From positions 434,001 to 498,000 of the forward strand of contig JAQTTG010000001.1 of the NCBI GenBank assembly GCA_028710885.1: DNA of 64,000 bases, in the 5' to 3' direction. The position numbers were made by a program, and so were the translations under genes. How positions within the stretch are numbered: position 1 is the first letter of the stretch; the number at the start of each line of letters is the position of its first letter. This document shows positions 16,952 to 26,318 of this stretch, piece after piece. This DNA is from Sulfuricurvum sp. GTDB lineage: Bacteria; Campylobacterota; Campylobacteria; Campylobacterales; Sulfurimonadaceae. The notes beneath the pieces were generated by a model. It had not been told where the DNA came from, did no database searches, and worked only from the letters and a program-made list of their open reading frames with translations.

Positions 16952-17248
16952 ATGGATTGGATTTATATGGACATCAAACAAGCGGCAAAAGTGATGAAAG
17001 CACTTTCTCATCCTAATCGGTTGGAAATCTATCTCAAGATTGTCAAGGGCGAACAAAATGACTTTCAGGCACATGAATGCAGTGTTGGTGATCTCATCGA
17101 AAGTTTAAAGATCGGAGCCCCTACGGTTTCGCACCATTTGAAAGAGCTTTCTAACGCAGGTCTCATTATGACTGAACGACAAGGTAAATATCTAATTACC
17201 AAACCGATCCTTGAAACATGGAATGAAGTTAAAGCCTTAATGCCTTAA
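16952..17248 (+). CDS. ArsR-family winged-helix repressor
   Basis: A 98-residue ArsR/SmtB-type regulator with the signature ALSHPNRLEIYLKIVKG, the recognition helix GAPTVSHHLKELSNAGLI and the wing MTERQGKYLITK. A single Cys is present (HECSVGDL), so a typical two- or three-cysteine arsenic site is not evident; the sensing mechanism is unknown. ATG 16967 (MDIKQ) is an alternative start. Its operator-like repeat overlaps the promoter, and the same motif lies before the SDR gene that follows. Confidence 0.9.
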   Translation: MDWIYMDIKQAAKVMKALSHPNRLEIYLKIVKGEQNDFQAHECSVGDLIESLKIGAPTVSHHLKELSNAGLIMTERQGKYLITKPILETWNEVKALMP

Positions 17249-17265
17249 TTTTTTTATCTTTTCAA

Positions 17266-17277
17266 TTCGATAGTTGT
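17266..17277. promoter_or_regulatory. ArsR-type site before the SDR gene
   Basis: TTCGATAGTTGT is the exact inverse of the motif in the arsR-family promoter and lies 27 bp before the SDR start. The upstream bases CAATTCGA match as well. Confidence 0.55.
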
Positions 17278-17303
17278 AAAATTCTACAATAAGGAAACCA
17301 TTT

Positions 17304-18179
17304 ATGAGTTGTTGTAAAACCAAATCGAACAAAGTACCCCTACAAGAACGTACTGCATTGGTAACCGGTGCATCTTCCGGTATCGGTGAAGCGATTGCCA
17401 TACGACTGGCATTTATAGGGATTAAAACGTATGCAGCTGCAAGACGAACCGATAAAATGGATCATCTTGTTCGTCATGGTATCCATGTTATTTATCTCGA
17501 CATCACGGATGAGTCGTCCATTTGGCAATGCGTAGCCAAAATTGAAGATGAATCCGGCGGAATCGACATCCTTGTCAATAATGCAGGATATGGATCCTAT
17601 GGTGCGATAGAAGAAGTTCCTATGATTGAAGCCAGACGTCAAATGGAAGTCAATCTTTTCGGACTGGCAAATTTAACTCAGCTTGTTATCCCGCATATGC
17701 GTGAGCAACGATGGGGGAAAATCTTTAATATTTCTTCTATCGGAGGGGTAGAAGCATACCCTTATGGCGGATGGTATCATACGACCAAGTTCGCTTTAGA
17801 AGGGTATTCTTCATCGCTTAGACAAGAACTTAAGCCATTTGATGTCGATGTAATGATTGTCAGACCGGGAGCAATCAAAAGTGAATGGGCACAAATTGCC
17901 GCCAATAACCTTCAAAACGTTTCAGCTAGCGGTCCTTATAAAAAAGCAGTTGATCAACTTGTATCCTTTTTTACTGGAAAAGATGTAGAAAAACTAAGTG
18001 GAGAACCGGAAGAAATCGCGGATTGTATTGAAGCAGGAGTCCGTTCCGTACATCCCAAAAGTGTTTATGTTGCACCGCGCCATGCACGTATAATGTTATG
18101 TGTTGGACGATGGATTAACAATGACTGCATCAAAGATGGGTTAAAACGCAAATTTATGAGATTGCCGAAAAAAATGTAG
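17304..18179 (+). CDS. Short-chain dehydrogenase, ArsR-linked
   Basis: A 291-residue classical SDR with TGASSGIG (residues 21-28), NNAGYGSYG, ISSIGG and the YHTTK catalytic pair. The N terminus carries a CC pair (MSCCKTKSN), absent from most SDRs, which might bind a metal or a thiol-reactive compound. A Cys-rich end (MLCVGRWINNDCIKDG) is also unusual. Oxidoreductases of this subgroup act on retinoid- or steroid-like carbonyls elsewhere, but the substrate here is unknown. It is probably co-regulated by the ArsR protein. Confidence 0.88.
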   Translation: MSCCKTKSNKVPLQERTALVTGASSGIGEAIAIRLAFIGIKTYAAARRTDKMDHLVRHGIHVIYLDITDESSIWQCVAKIEDESGGIDILVNNAGYGSYGAIEEVPMIEARRQMEVNLFGLANLTQLVIPHMREQRWGKIFNISSIGGVEAYPYGGWYHTTKFALEGYSSSLRQELKPFDVDVMIVRPGAIKSEWAQIAANNLQNVSASGPYKKAVDQLVSFFTGKDVEKLSGEPEEIADCIEAGVRSVHPKSVYVAPRHARIMLCVGRWINNDCIKDGLKRKFMRLPKKM

Positions 18180-18191
18180 TTTTAAATTTTA

Positions 18192-18225
18192 GTACCTTCT
18201 ATTATGAAGGTACCTTTTATGATAA
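18192..18225 (+). terminator. Terminator after the SDR gene
   Basis: GTACCTTC-TATTAT-GAAGGTAC (18192-18213) is a perfect 8-bp stem followed by CTTTTAT. It separates the SDR from the small gene at 18236. Confidence 0.7.
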
Positions 18226-18235
18226 AGGATCAATA

Positions 18236-18541
18236 ATGAACAATATTTTAAACTCTATTGCAGAAAAACGAAATAAACAGATTCAAAATGGAGAATATCT
18301 TCCAAAAGATAGATATGAGTTCAATGATAAAATGATTGCTAATTTAGCAGCATTTTATGCTTCAAAAAATGATTTATATTGCTTATCTATTGATCAAAAT
18401 CATAGCGATATTGAACTTTCTAAAAAAAGTCAATTAGTACGTAAGGAACAACTTATCACTGCTGGGGCACTAATAGTTGCAGAGCTTCAAAGATTGGAAC
18501 ACTTAAATTCTGATCTTTACTGTTTTATAAAATATTTATGA
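18236..18541 (+). CDS. Small protein, paralogue of the protein at 20088
   Basis: A 101-residue soluble protein of unknown family. Its second half (LVRKEQLITAGALIVAELQRLE) is nearly the same as RKEQLLQAAAIIVAELEKIE in the protein at 20088, and NLAAFYAS matches SLAAFYVL. The helix looks like the conserved C-terminal motif of phage-like small proteins, but I cannot name it. A start at ATG with GGATCAATA upstream is plausible. The two copies flank the AraC and cowN genes. Confidence 0.65.
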   Translation: MNNILNSIAEKRNKQIQNGEYLPKDRYEFNDKMIANLAAFYASKNDLYCLSIDQNHSDIELSKKSQLVRKEQLITAGALIVAELQRLEHLNSDLYCFIKYL

Positions 18542-18570
18542 CTTATATGATGAAAATATAAACGGTTTAT

Positions 18571-19614
18571 CTAACTTTTTAGTAAATTATCCTTGGCTAT
18601 CCACTCTCCGGGAGTCACACCATACCACATTTTAAATGCACGAATAAAAGCACTAACTTCAGAGTATCCCAAATAGATTGCTACCGTACCGATATCAATT
18701 TTATCCTGTAAATAACGTGCAGAGAGTTTTTTACGCACTTCCAGCAATAGCAATGTGAAGCTGCTACCTTCTTCTTTGAGCTTTTTTTGGAGAACTCTGG
18801 GATGGATATTCGCTCTTTTAGCTACGCTTGCGAGAGAGAAATCAAGTTCACCAGCGCAAATCAGGATCAATCCTGATATCTCCTCTTTTAATCCACCACG
18901 TATCTCCATTCCAAGAGATTTTTCGGCTTCATTTTCAAATAATTGCAACAATGTTGGGTTCTCATATAAAGTTTTAACCGCCAGTGACTCTTTGGAAAAT
19001 ATGATCGCATTTTCTTCCTCGCCAAAATAAAGTTTGTTTCCAAAAACTCTAACATATTCACTGAGATCAACTGGTTTTTGATGCCGAAATGTTGCGTATT
19101 CAGGAAGAATTTTCTCCGAAGCAATTTTATTGATAAGACTTAGCGCTGCTGAGAGATGTATCTCGCACTGATATTTTCCCAAATGGGTATATTCCCCCTC
19201 ATGATAGAACATAAATCCGAGTTTGTAACGGTTTTTGGTCTCATCAAGTATCGGTTTAAGGGTTCGTCCAATCAAAGGATAATAGCGACATAGTTTCTGT
19301 AATGCTTCATTAATATTTTTGGAGTGCAAAAGTAGATAACCGAATACACCCAGCGAATGTGGATTTGCCCATTCCCCCAATTTAAAAGAGAGATTGCTAT
19401 CGCCGGTAAACAAAGTTGCTTCTTCAAAAAGTTCCGATAGATAGAGAGCATTTACTTGTGTATCTTTCATTCGCAGAGTCTGCATATCCAGAGAGCGTAC
19501 CGATAAAAAAGCATCGGTATCAAAACGATATTTTTGTTGCAAAAACATTAAAATAGGCCATAAGACTTCGGCGCGTACCATTCTTTGGCGTTGATTTGTT
19601 TTTGCCGTTCGCAA
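18571..19614 (-). CDS. AraC-family regulator with arabinose-binding-type N domain
   Basis: A 347-residue regulator of the OruR/ArgR-like subgroup: a long N-terminal ligand domain (about 15-210, including GVFGYLLLHSKNINEALQKLCRYYPLIG) and two C-terminal HTHs (FSLASVAKRANIHPRVLQKKLKEEG and IGTVAIYLGYSEVSAFIRAFKMWYG). The track start is a TTG; ATG at 19581 (MVRAEVLW) is the main alternative. It diverges from cowN across 83 bp and could regulate it, though CowN control in other bacteria is linked to nitrogen fixation. Confidence 0.88.
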   Translation of the reverse strand: MRTAKTNQRQRMVRAEVLWPILMFLQQKYRFDTDAFLSVRSLDMQTLRMKDTQVNALYLSELFEEATLFTGDSNLSFKLGEWANPHSLGVFGYLLLHSKNINEALQKLCRYYPLIGRTLKPILDETKNRYKLGFMFYHEGEYTHLGKYQCEIHLSAALSLINKIASEKILPEYATFRHQKPVDLSEYVRVFGNKLYFGEEENAIIFSKESLAVKTLYENPTLLQLFENEAEKSLGMEIRGGLKEEISGLILICAGELDFSLASVAKRANIHPRVLQKKLKEEGSSFTLLLLEVRKKLSARYLQDKIDIGTVAIYLGYSEVSAFIRAFKMWYGVTPGEWIAKDNLLKS

Positions 19615-19697
19615 AATGTCAATCCTTTGTCATTAAAAGTCATTTGTGATAACCTGTTCTCATTATACAATAACGTAATTTTTGATAAGGCAGTAAT

Positions 19698-20000
19698 ATG
19701 GATAAAAATAATACAGAAATAGTAGACAGATATGTCTCTTTTATGAACATCGATTGTTATCAGCACGCTTCGGATGTGATCGATGCGATAATTGAAGTGA
19801 CTGAAAATGAGAAATACGACAACCTATTCTGGAAGTCTTTTAAAGCAAAAATACCACAAACCTACTTTGACAAAAATGCGGATGAAAAGGTTCTTTATCA
19901 TGTATGTGCATCGGTATTTTATATTGAAGAGCTGTTTGAGACAAGTAATCATCTTGTTGGACTCGAATTGATGAAGAACTGTGAGTATCAATGCTGTTAG
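19698..20000 (+). CDS. cowN: N2-fixation sustaining protein CowN
   Basis: A 100-residue protein that matches CowN in its key parts: VDRYVSFMNIDC near the start, NLFWKSFKAKIP in the middle, FYIEELFE and the CxxxCC end (CEYQCC). CowN lets nitrogenase work in the presence of carbon monoxide by binding near its active site. No nif genes are in this window, so the organism is predicted to have nitrogenase elsewhere. The neighbouring AraC gene is divergent. Recognised from motifs by eye; a family search would settle it. Confidence 0.82.
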   Translation: MDKNNTEIVDRYVSFMNIDCYQHASDVIDAIIEVTENEKYDNLFWKSFKAKIPQTYFDKNADEKVLYHVCASVFYIEELFETSNHLVGLELMKNCEYQCC

Positions 20001-20087
20001 GATTTTACAGTACCAATTTGTTTATAAGAATAGATGCTCTCCGCTAACAAAATTGATATAAATTCAAATGGTATTAAAACTTTCCGT

Positions 20088-20336
20088 TCATAGGTATATC
20101 AAAAAGTAAAAAATCACTCTTTTCTTCCGCAGAGATTGAAATGTTATCGATTCGATTTTTTCTAATTCAGCCACAATAATTGCGGCTGCTTGTAAAAGCT
20201 GCTCTTTTCGTGTTAAGCCTAATTTGTTTTTCACTTTTAGATGATCAGTATATAGACTTGGAAAGAGCTCTGATTTGATTAAGATGTCGCTGTACTGATA
20301 TGGTAGAACATAGAATGCGGCCAAAGAAGCGTTCAC
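20088..20336 (-). CDS. Small protein, paralogue of the protein at 18236, start uncertain
   Basis: An 82-residue ORF with GTG start and no ribosome binding site. The same frame stays open further upstream (reading KERIVRFLFRYDVN), which aligns with KDRYEFND of the paralogue, so the true start may be an unusual codon near 20363, or the gene may be decayed at its 5' end. The C-terminal part RKEQLLQAAAIIVAELEKIE is conserved with the protein at 18236. Function unknown. Confidence 0.5.
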   Translation of the reverse strand: MNASLAAFYVLPYQYSDILIKSELFPSLYTDHLKVKNKLGLTRKEQLLQAAAIIVAELEKIESITFQSLRKKRVIFYFLIYL

Positions 20337-20379
20337 ATCGTATCGGAACAGAAAACGTACAATCCGTTCTTTTTATGTT

Positions 20380-20402
20380 GATGGTGCCTTTCAGACACCA
20401 TC
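20380..20402 (-). terminator. Terminator after the alcohol dehydrogenase operon
   Basis: GATGGTG-CCTTTCAGA-CACCATC is a perfect 7-bp stem 28 bp after the dehydrogenase stop on the minus strand. The following T-tract is poor. Confidence 0.55.
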
Positions 20403-20430
20403 TCTAATATTGCATCTATGCTTCTCATTC

Positions 20431-21606
20431 TTACCACGCCATGGTATAGATTTCCAGTGCTTGAGCCTTATTGATTGGCGACATCGTTCCGATATCTCCA
20501 AACTCCGTTGCTTTTTCAGCCAGATATTCAAGTTGACTTTTTTCAACCCCAGCATCTCTCATCCGTGATGGCATTCCAATGCTTTGATAAAAACTTTCTA
20601 GTTCTTCAATACCAACCAATGCTGCTTTTGCATCATTCGTTTCAATGACTCCGAAGACATTACGGGCGAACCGTGCGAACATCGAAGTGTACTGAGGTGC
20701 CGATATCAGTGTAAAGCGCATCCATGCAGGCGTAATAAGTGCCAGCGTAATACCGTGCGTCATATCATTAAGGCTTGAAAGTTCGTGTCCGAGCGAGTGA
20801 ACAGGAAAAGCGCCGAACTGTTTACCCATCATGAATTGAAATCCTGCCAATGCCATGCTGCTGGCCCACATGATGTTGGCTCTGGCATTATAGTTATTCG
20901 GATTATGACGGAGTTTTGGAGCATTGTCCAAAACCGCTTTCATGACCCCCTCATTCATACGATCAGGAACATCGACCCCGACATCCGGTCTCAAGTACTG
21001 CTCCATCAAATGGCTTAGGATATCCGAGCAGCCTGCCATAGTGTGGTGCTCAGGAACCGTATAGGTGTACTCAGGATCGAGAATCGAAAACTTCGGATTG
21101 AGCAATGGGTGAAGGATCGCGTATTTCTTATGATTTTCACCCACAGTGATAACACCGCCCATATCCATTTCGCTTCCCGTTCCTGCCATAGTCAAGACCG
21201 TTGCGAGCGGTGCAGCATCGCTAACGGCTACTTTGCTGCTGATCAAATCAAAAACGTCACCATCGTATTTTGCGCCTGCTGCCATCGCTTTTGCCGCATC
21301 CAAGGCCGAACCGCCACCAACGGCAACGATGAAATCGAGATGGTTCTCTTTCATGAGACGTATACCCTCATAGACATCCTCGATCGGCGGATTGGGTTTG
21401 ATACCCGAAAGTTCTACATAGAAAATTCCCGCTCCATTTAACTGATCAATCACGGCTTGATAGATACCATTGCTTTTGATACTGCCGCCTCCATAGGCAA
21501 GCAGTACTCGACTACCGCCAAATTCTTTGATTCCACTTGCCAGATTCTCTATCTGTCCTTTTCCAAAGTAGGCTCTTGTCGGTATGTTAAAAATAAAATT
21601 TTCCAT
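20431..21606 (-). CDS. Iron-containing alcohol dehydrogenase, YqhD-like
   Basis: A 391-residue group III alcohol dehydrogenase. It has the dinucleotide site AVGGGSALDAAKAM, the metal-binding residues in AGCSDILSHLMEQY and PVHSLGHELS...MTHG (Asp and His ligands), and the N terminus NFIFNIPTRAYFGKG of the YqhD/butanol dehydrogenase group. Such enzymes reduce toxic aldehydes with NADPH. Last gene of the operon cupin, MFS, aldo/keto reductase, SDR, dehydrogenase. Together with the divergent AraC_N regulator this resembles the enteric yqhC/yqhD/dkgA set for aldehyde detoxification. Confidence 0.92.
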   Translation of the reverse strand: MENFIFNIPTRAYFGKGQIENLASGIKEFGGSRVLLAYGGGSIKSNGIYQAVIDQLNGAGIFYVELSGIKPNPPIEDVYEGIRLMKENHLDFIVAVGGGSALDAAKAMAAGAKYDGDVFDLISSKVAVSDAAPLATVLTMAGTGSEMDMGGVITVGENHKKYAILHPLLNPKFSILDPEYTYTVPEHHTMAGCSDILSHLMEQYLRPDVGVDVPDRMNEGVMKAVLDNAPKLRHNPNNYNARANIMWASSMALAGFQFMMGKQFGAFPVHSLGHELSSLNDMTHGITLALITPAWMRFTLISAPQYTSMFARFARNVFGVIETNDAKAALVGIEELESFYQSIGMPSRMRDAGVEKSQLEYLAEKATEFGDIGTMSPINKAQALEIYTMAW

Positions 21607-21701
21607 TGATTTGCTCCTTGATTGTTGTTAGAATATTGTAAAGCATCATAGTAATACTCGGTAGATCAATTATCCGCATTGATTGCCTAATCATGCAAAT
21701 A

Positions 21702-22532
21702 TTATTTTTTTTGGGCAAGTTCTCCAAAAAAATACGATGACGTTACACCGCCATCCATTAAAAAGTCGCTTCCGGTAATAAACCCGCCATCAGGTCCCAT
21801 AAGCAGAGCAGCGACCTGTCCGACTTCATCAGGCGTACCCGCTCGTCTTACCGGGCAACCTTCTATCATCCGACGGTATCCTTCACCTCTTGGACCGTTC
21901 AGTTCATCATTAGCAAGTGGTGTGATAATGATACCTGGGCTGATCGTGTTAACTCTGGCACCCCGCTTGCCCCAGCGTACCGCTTCGGCCATGACACGTA
22001 GCGAGTTCCCCCGCTTGGAGAGCTGATAAGCGTGGAGGGTGTCTTTGATATTCTCCGGCTGAAGCATAGGCAAAGAGAGCAACTCCTCTGCTGGAGTCAT
22101 TGCAAGCAGTTTATCCTCTTCGAGAGTCAAGGCGGGTAAGCGATGCCCCGATTGAGATGAGATGACAATTCCAGATCCACCTTCGGCAATCACATTGCCA
22201 AATTCTTCGAGTATGACTGCCGTTCCGTAAAGATCAACTTTTAAAATTGCTTCGATGGGTGCCTGCGAAGGGGAAACACCTGCGGCATTGATGACACCGG
22301 TAATTCTCCCTTTGGATGTAGCCGTCTCAACAAGGGTTTTGATCGATTCTCTAGATGAAATATCTACCAAAGTACTGCTGATGTCGAATCCCGCATTTTT
22401 GAAAGTTGTGACAGCAACGCTGAGAGGTTCCTCATGCAAATTCGCCAGAAGCACATGTTTACCGGAGCCTACTCTGCGGGCGATTGCCTGACCGATCATT
22501 CCTGCTCCAATTATTACAATAACGTCTTTCAT
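21702..22532 (-). CDS. Short-chain dehydrogenase
   Basis: A 276-residue SDR with the cofactor motif variant GAGMIGQAIA (residues 9-18; normal TGxxxGIG is altered), NAAGVSPSQ and NTISPGIIITPL. The catalytic Tyr lies in HAYQLSKRG (YxxxK). Gap of 95 bp to the dehydrogenase downstream and 31 bp to the aldo/keto reductase upstream. The substrate is probably a carbonyl handled by the same operon. Confidence 0.88.
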   Translation of the reverse strand: MKDVIVIIGAGMIGQAIARRVGSGKHVLLANLHEEPLSVAVTTFKNAGFDISSTLVDISSRESIKTLVETATSKGRITGVINAAGVSPSQAPIEAILKVDLYGTAVILEEFGNVIAEGGSGIVISSQSGHRLPALTLEEDKLLAMTPAEELLSLPMLQPENIKDTLHAYQLSKRGNSLRVMAEAVRWGKRGARVNTISPGIIITPLANDELNGPRGEGYRRMIEGCPVRRAGTPDEVGQVAALLMGPDGGFITGSDFLMDGGVTSSYFFGELAQKK

Positions 22533-22563
22533 GTTTGATCTCCTTTGTTAAATAACTATTTTT

Positions 22564-23424
<861 letters not shown>

Positions 23425-23429
23425 CTAAT

Positions 23430-24581
23430 TTAAATTTTAGAAAAACGAAGGGCAAAAAATGCAACGCCCATCGCACATACTACGGACATGGCACCTATCC
23501 AGTTGATTGCCATTACCGACCAAGTGTGTATCGCTACACCGCCAATACCCGCACCTGCTGCGAATCCAAGCTGCACAAATGAGCTGTTAAGCCCGATTAA
23601 AGTGCTTGATGCTTCAGGAGCGATCGTTGCGAGATTCAAACTCTGAGTTGGACCAAACATCCAAGTCGACATTGTCCAGAAAATCAGCATAAGTACCATC
23701 AAAAGCAAGGAAGTCGCAAAGATCGGAATAGTGCCCAATGACAGGATCATGACTCCCATACTGCTAAAGAGAATAGGGGCTATGCCAATCCTGTCTGCCA
23801 TGGATGCTCCCAACTTCGAACCCACGACACTGGCGATACCCAAAGCAAGAAATGCCATAGCGATCTGATGTTCTGTAACATGTTTGAGTGAAAGTAGCAG
23901 CGGTGTGATATAGGTACTGATAATGGAATAACTGATAAAGACCAGAAATGTAACCCCGAGAGCTAAAAGTACCTGCGGTTTTTTGAGCAATGCCATTTGC
24001 GCTTTCATCGGTATCGGTTCACGGTCTGCCATGTTTGGGATCAGCCAGATAATCAATGCTGTCCCGATCAGTACTAAAACGCCAAGTATCCAGAAGATTG
24101 CCTGCCAGTCGTACTGAATAGCGACAGCTCTGCCAAATGGTACCCCGATAACCAATGAAAGACTAAATCCCAATGCGATATTAGCCATCGCGCTTCCTTG
24201 ACGTCCTTCTTTTGCCAGTTTGGCAGCAAGTGCATATGATATTACGACAAAGGTAGTCGTAGCTAACCCCGCAACAATCCGTGCGACCATCAAATAATCA
24301 AAACTATATGCAAGCGGCGTCAATAACGTACTGATGAGAAAAATAAAAAGTGCTATCAATAGCTGGGTTTTTAAACCGTATCTGGCCAACAGCATGACTA
24401 GAATCGGCGTCCCTATGCCGCTAGCCATGGCAAACACTGTTACCAACTGACCAGCGGCAGAAATAGAAATCCCATAGGTATCGGCAATTTTGTCCAAAAC
24501 ACCTGCAATGACGAACTGTGATGTTCCGACCATAAAGCCGACCAGGGTCAAAAGATAGATTTTTATTTGATTGTTCATCAT
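23430..24581 (-). CDS. MFS transporter, DHA1-like
   Basis: A 383-residue permease with twelve hydrophobic segments, of the AraJ/YdhP-like DHA1 group (GFMVGTSQFVIAGVLDKIAD at the N terminus; ARIVAGLATTTFVV). It probably exports a small organic compound. It begins nine bases after the cupin stop and ends 14 bases before the reductase start, so it is in the operon. Confidence 0.9.
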   Translation of the reverse strand: MMNNQIKIYLLTLVGFMVGTSQFVIAGVLDKIADTYGISISAAGQLVTVFAMASGIGTPILVMLLARYGLKTQLLIALFIFLISTLLTPLAYSFDYLMVARIVAGLATTTFVVISYALAAKLAKEGRQGSAMANIALGFSLSLVIGVPFGRAVAIQYDWQAIFWILGVLVLIGTALIIWLIPNMADREPIPMKAQMALLKKPQVLLALGVTFLVFISYSIISTYITPLLLSLKHVTEHQIAMAFLALGIASVVGSKLGASMADRIGIAPILFSSMGVMILSLGTIPIFATSLLLMVLMLIFWTMSTWMFGPTQSLNLATIAPEASSTLIGLNSSFVQLGFAAGAGIGGVAIHTWSVMAINWIGAMSVVCAMGVAFFALRFSKI

Positions 24582-24590
24582 TGTCTGTCT

Positions 24591-25031
24591 CTAATCTTTT
24601 AGAGTTTTATAGTACTCATCCGATACGCTCTCAAGCCATTCGTTACTGGTTTCTGTGCCGGGAATTTCAACAGCGATATGACTGAACCAACTGTCAGCCT
24701 TGGCGCCATGCCAATGCTTCACTCCAGTTGGAATATAGGCAATAGATCCCTCTGAAAGGCTGATAGGCTCTTCACCGTCTTTTTGATACCACCCTTCGCC
24801 TGCAGTACAGATCAGTAGTTGTCCTCCGCCGCTTGCAGCGTGATGAATATGCCAATTATTACGACATCCCGGTTCAAACGTGACATTAGCTACAAATGCG
24901 GGAAAACCTTCCGGATTAATCGAGAGGTTAAGAAAGGAATTGCCTGTAAAGTATTTTGCATATGCTTCATTGGGTACACCAGTACCAAACATATTAGCTT
25001 TTTCAAATGCTTCTTTGTCAGTATATTTCAT
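24591..25031 (-). CDS. Cupin-domain protein
   Basis: A 146-residue single-domain cupin. The two metal-binding motifs are visible: NWHIHHAASGGGQLLI and the second PTGVKHWHGA. A small carboxymuconolactone-decarboxylase-associated cupin of this length is often found with aldo/keto reductases and alcohol dehydrogenases in similar clusters. First gene of the operon, with AAGGAG before the ATG. Confidence 0.88.
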   Translation of the reverse strand: MKYTDKEAFEKANMFGTGVPNEAYAKYFTGNSFLNLSINPEGFPAFVANVTFEPGCRNNWHIHHAASGGGQLLICTAGEGWYQKDGEEPISLSEGSIAYIPTGVKHWHGAKADSWFSHIAVEIPGTETSNEWLESVSDEYYKTLKD

Positions 25032-25208
25032 GTTGTTCTCCTTTTTTCTTATTTTGAAACTCCGAAATTCTCAGGATATTGCTAAATCCTTGAGCACTCA
25101 ATATCTGTCTCAATTGTAGCTTATCATTAAAAACTGTCGTAACACGATTCTGTGTACGAGTTGCCTATTTCTGCAAATGATGTATAATGACAGAAAAAAG
25201 GCAGCGTG

Positions 25209-26096
25209 ATGAGTCAGGATTTCGGTATTTACCATCAGGAGTTGAAGAATAGAATAGAGACTACATATGCCGGTGAAGAGCGCATCGAAACTGCTATAGA
25301 CGCACTCCGTTTTTATCTCATATCCAATCCGACTGAAATGCTCGCTACAGTCTATAATCCTTCCATTTGCATTATCGTACAGGGGGCCAAAAAGGTGGGC
25401 ATAGGGGAAGAACTTTTAGGCTATGATCCCTATACATACCTGCTTGCCTCGGTGCATATGCCTGCAAATGTCCGTGTCTCTGAAGCTTCACCCGAACATC
25501 CTTACATGGGTCTTACCATAACCTTTACAATGGAACAGATTTTTGATGTACTCAAGGACCTCGGACCTGTATCTAAACCACAGGGTGGCCCAAAACGGGG
25601 GCTATATTTCGGGGATATGCAACTACGCTTATTAGAACCAATCACACGGTTGGTACGATTGCTTGATTCACCGGAAGACATTTCTATCATGACACCACTA
25701 ATTCTCAAAGAGATTCTCTATGTTCTGATGCGAGATCAAGGGGGTGATTTTATCCGCCAGTTTATTATGGATGGTAATGCAGCCCAGAGAGTTGCGCAGG
25801 CGATTACGAAGATCAAAGAAAATTTCAAAGAGCCGCTTAATGTCAAAGAGCTTGCCCGTTCGGTCAGCTTGAGCGAATCTTCGTTGTACCATAACTTTAA
25901 AAAAATAACTGCAATTAGTCCACTGCAATTCCAAAAACAACTGCGTCTGCATGAAGCTAGACTGATGCTGATGTCTCAGGATATTGAAGCAGCCCAGGTG
26001 GCATTTGAAGTTGGCTATGAAAGCCCATCACAGTTCAGCCGCGAGTATGCACGGATGTTTGGACTACCTCCGAAGGCTCATACAAATAGGGGCTGA
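25209..26096 (+). CDS. AraC_N-type regulator, YqhC-like
   Basis: A 295-residue regulator with the AraC_N domain (PSICIIVQGAKKVGIG, YDPYTYLLASVHMPA) and two HTHs (VKELARSVSLSESSLYHNFK and AAQVAFEVGYESPSQFSREY). ATG 25209 is preferred to the GTG at 25206 since AAAAAGG is at a better distance. It faces the cupin-to-dehydrogenase operon across about 170 bp and is likely its activator, as YqhC is for yqhD and dkgA. Conserved Cys in this domain senses aldehydes in YqhC; here Cys in PSICIIVQG occupies a similar position. Confidence 0.9.
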   Translation: MSQDFGIYHQELKNRIETTYAGEERIETAIDALRFYLISNPTEMLATVYNPSICIIVQGAKKVGIGEELLGYDPYTYLLASVHMPANVRVSEASPEHPYMGLTITFTMEQIFDVLKDLGPVSKPQGGPKRGLYFGDMQLRLLEPITRLVRLLDSPEDISIMTPLILKEILYVLMRDQGGDFIRQFIMDGNAAQRVAQAITKIKENFKEPLNVKELARSVSLSESSLYHNFKKITAISPLQFQKQLRLHEARLMLMSQDIEAAQVAFEVGYESPSQFSREYARMFGLPPKAHTNRG

Positions 26097-26261
26097 AACA
26101 ATATTTGTTAATCGACTCTTACAACTTAGCACATTAAGTTGAAAAAAATATGCCTATATACAAACTGTTCATTTCTACCGATCTATCACGACAATCAAGT
26201 GTTTTCCATATACTCTACCCTACCCTTCATTTAGCAGCTAAAAAGCTGCCATAATCTATAC

Positions 26262-26318
26262 GAAAAACCCTATCGGAATGATATAATAGTCGGATACTAA
26301 AATTTGAGGTTTTCCGAC
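26262..26318. promoter_or_regulatory. Candidate recombination site and promoter of the serine recombinase gene
   Basis: GTCGGA (26289-26294) and TCCGAC (26313-26318) form an inverted pair ending at the start codon, and TCGGAATGATATAATAGTCGGA nearby repeats the TCGGA element directly. TATAAT lies inside. Resolvase genes usually have their res sub-sites directly upstream in this way, where the protein also represses its own promoter. Inferred from repeats and position. Confidence 0.45.

Noticed and set aside
19698-20000. Nitrogen fixation island
   Set aside because: cowN is the only related gene; no nifHDK, nifENB or regulators are in the window.
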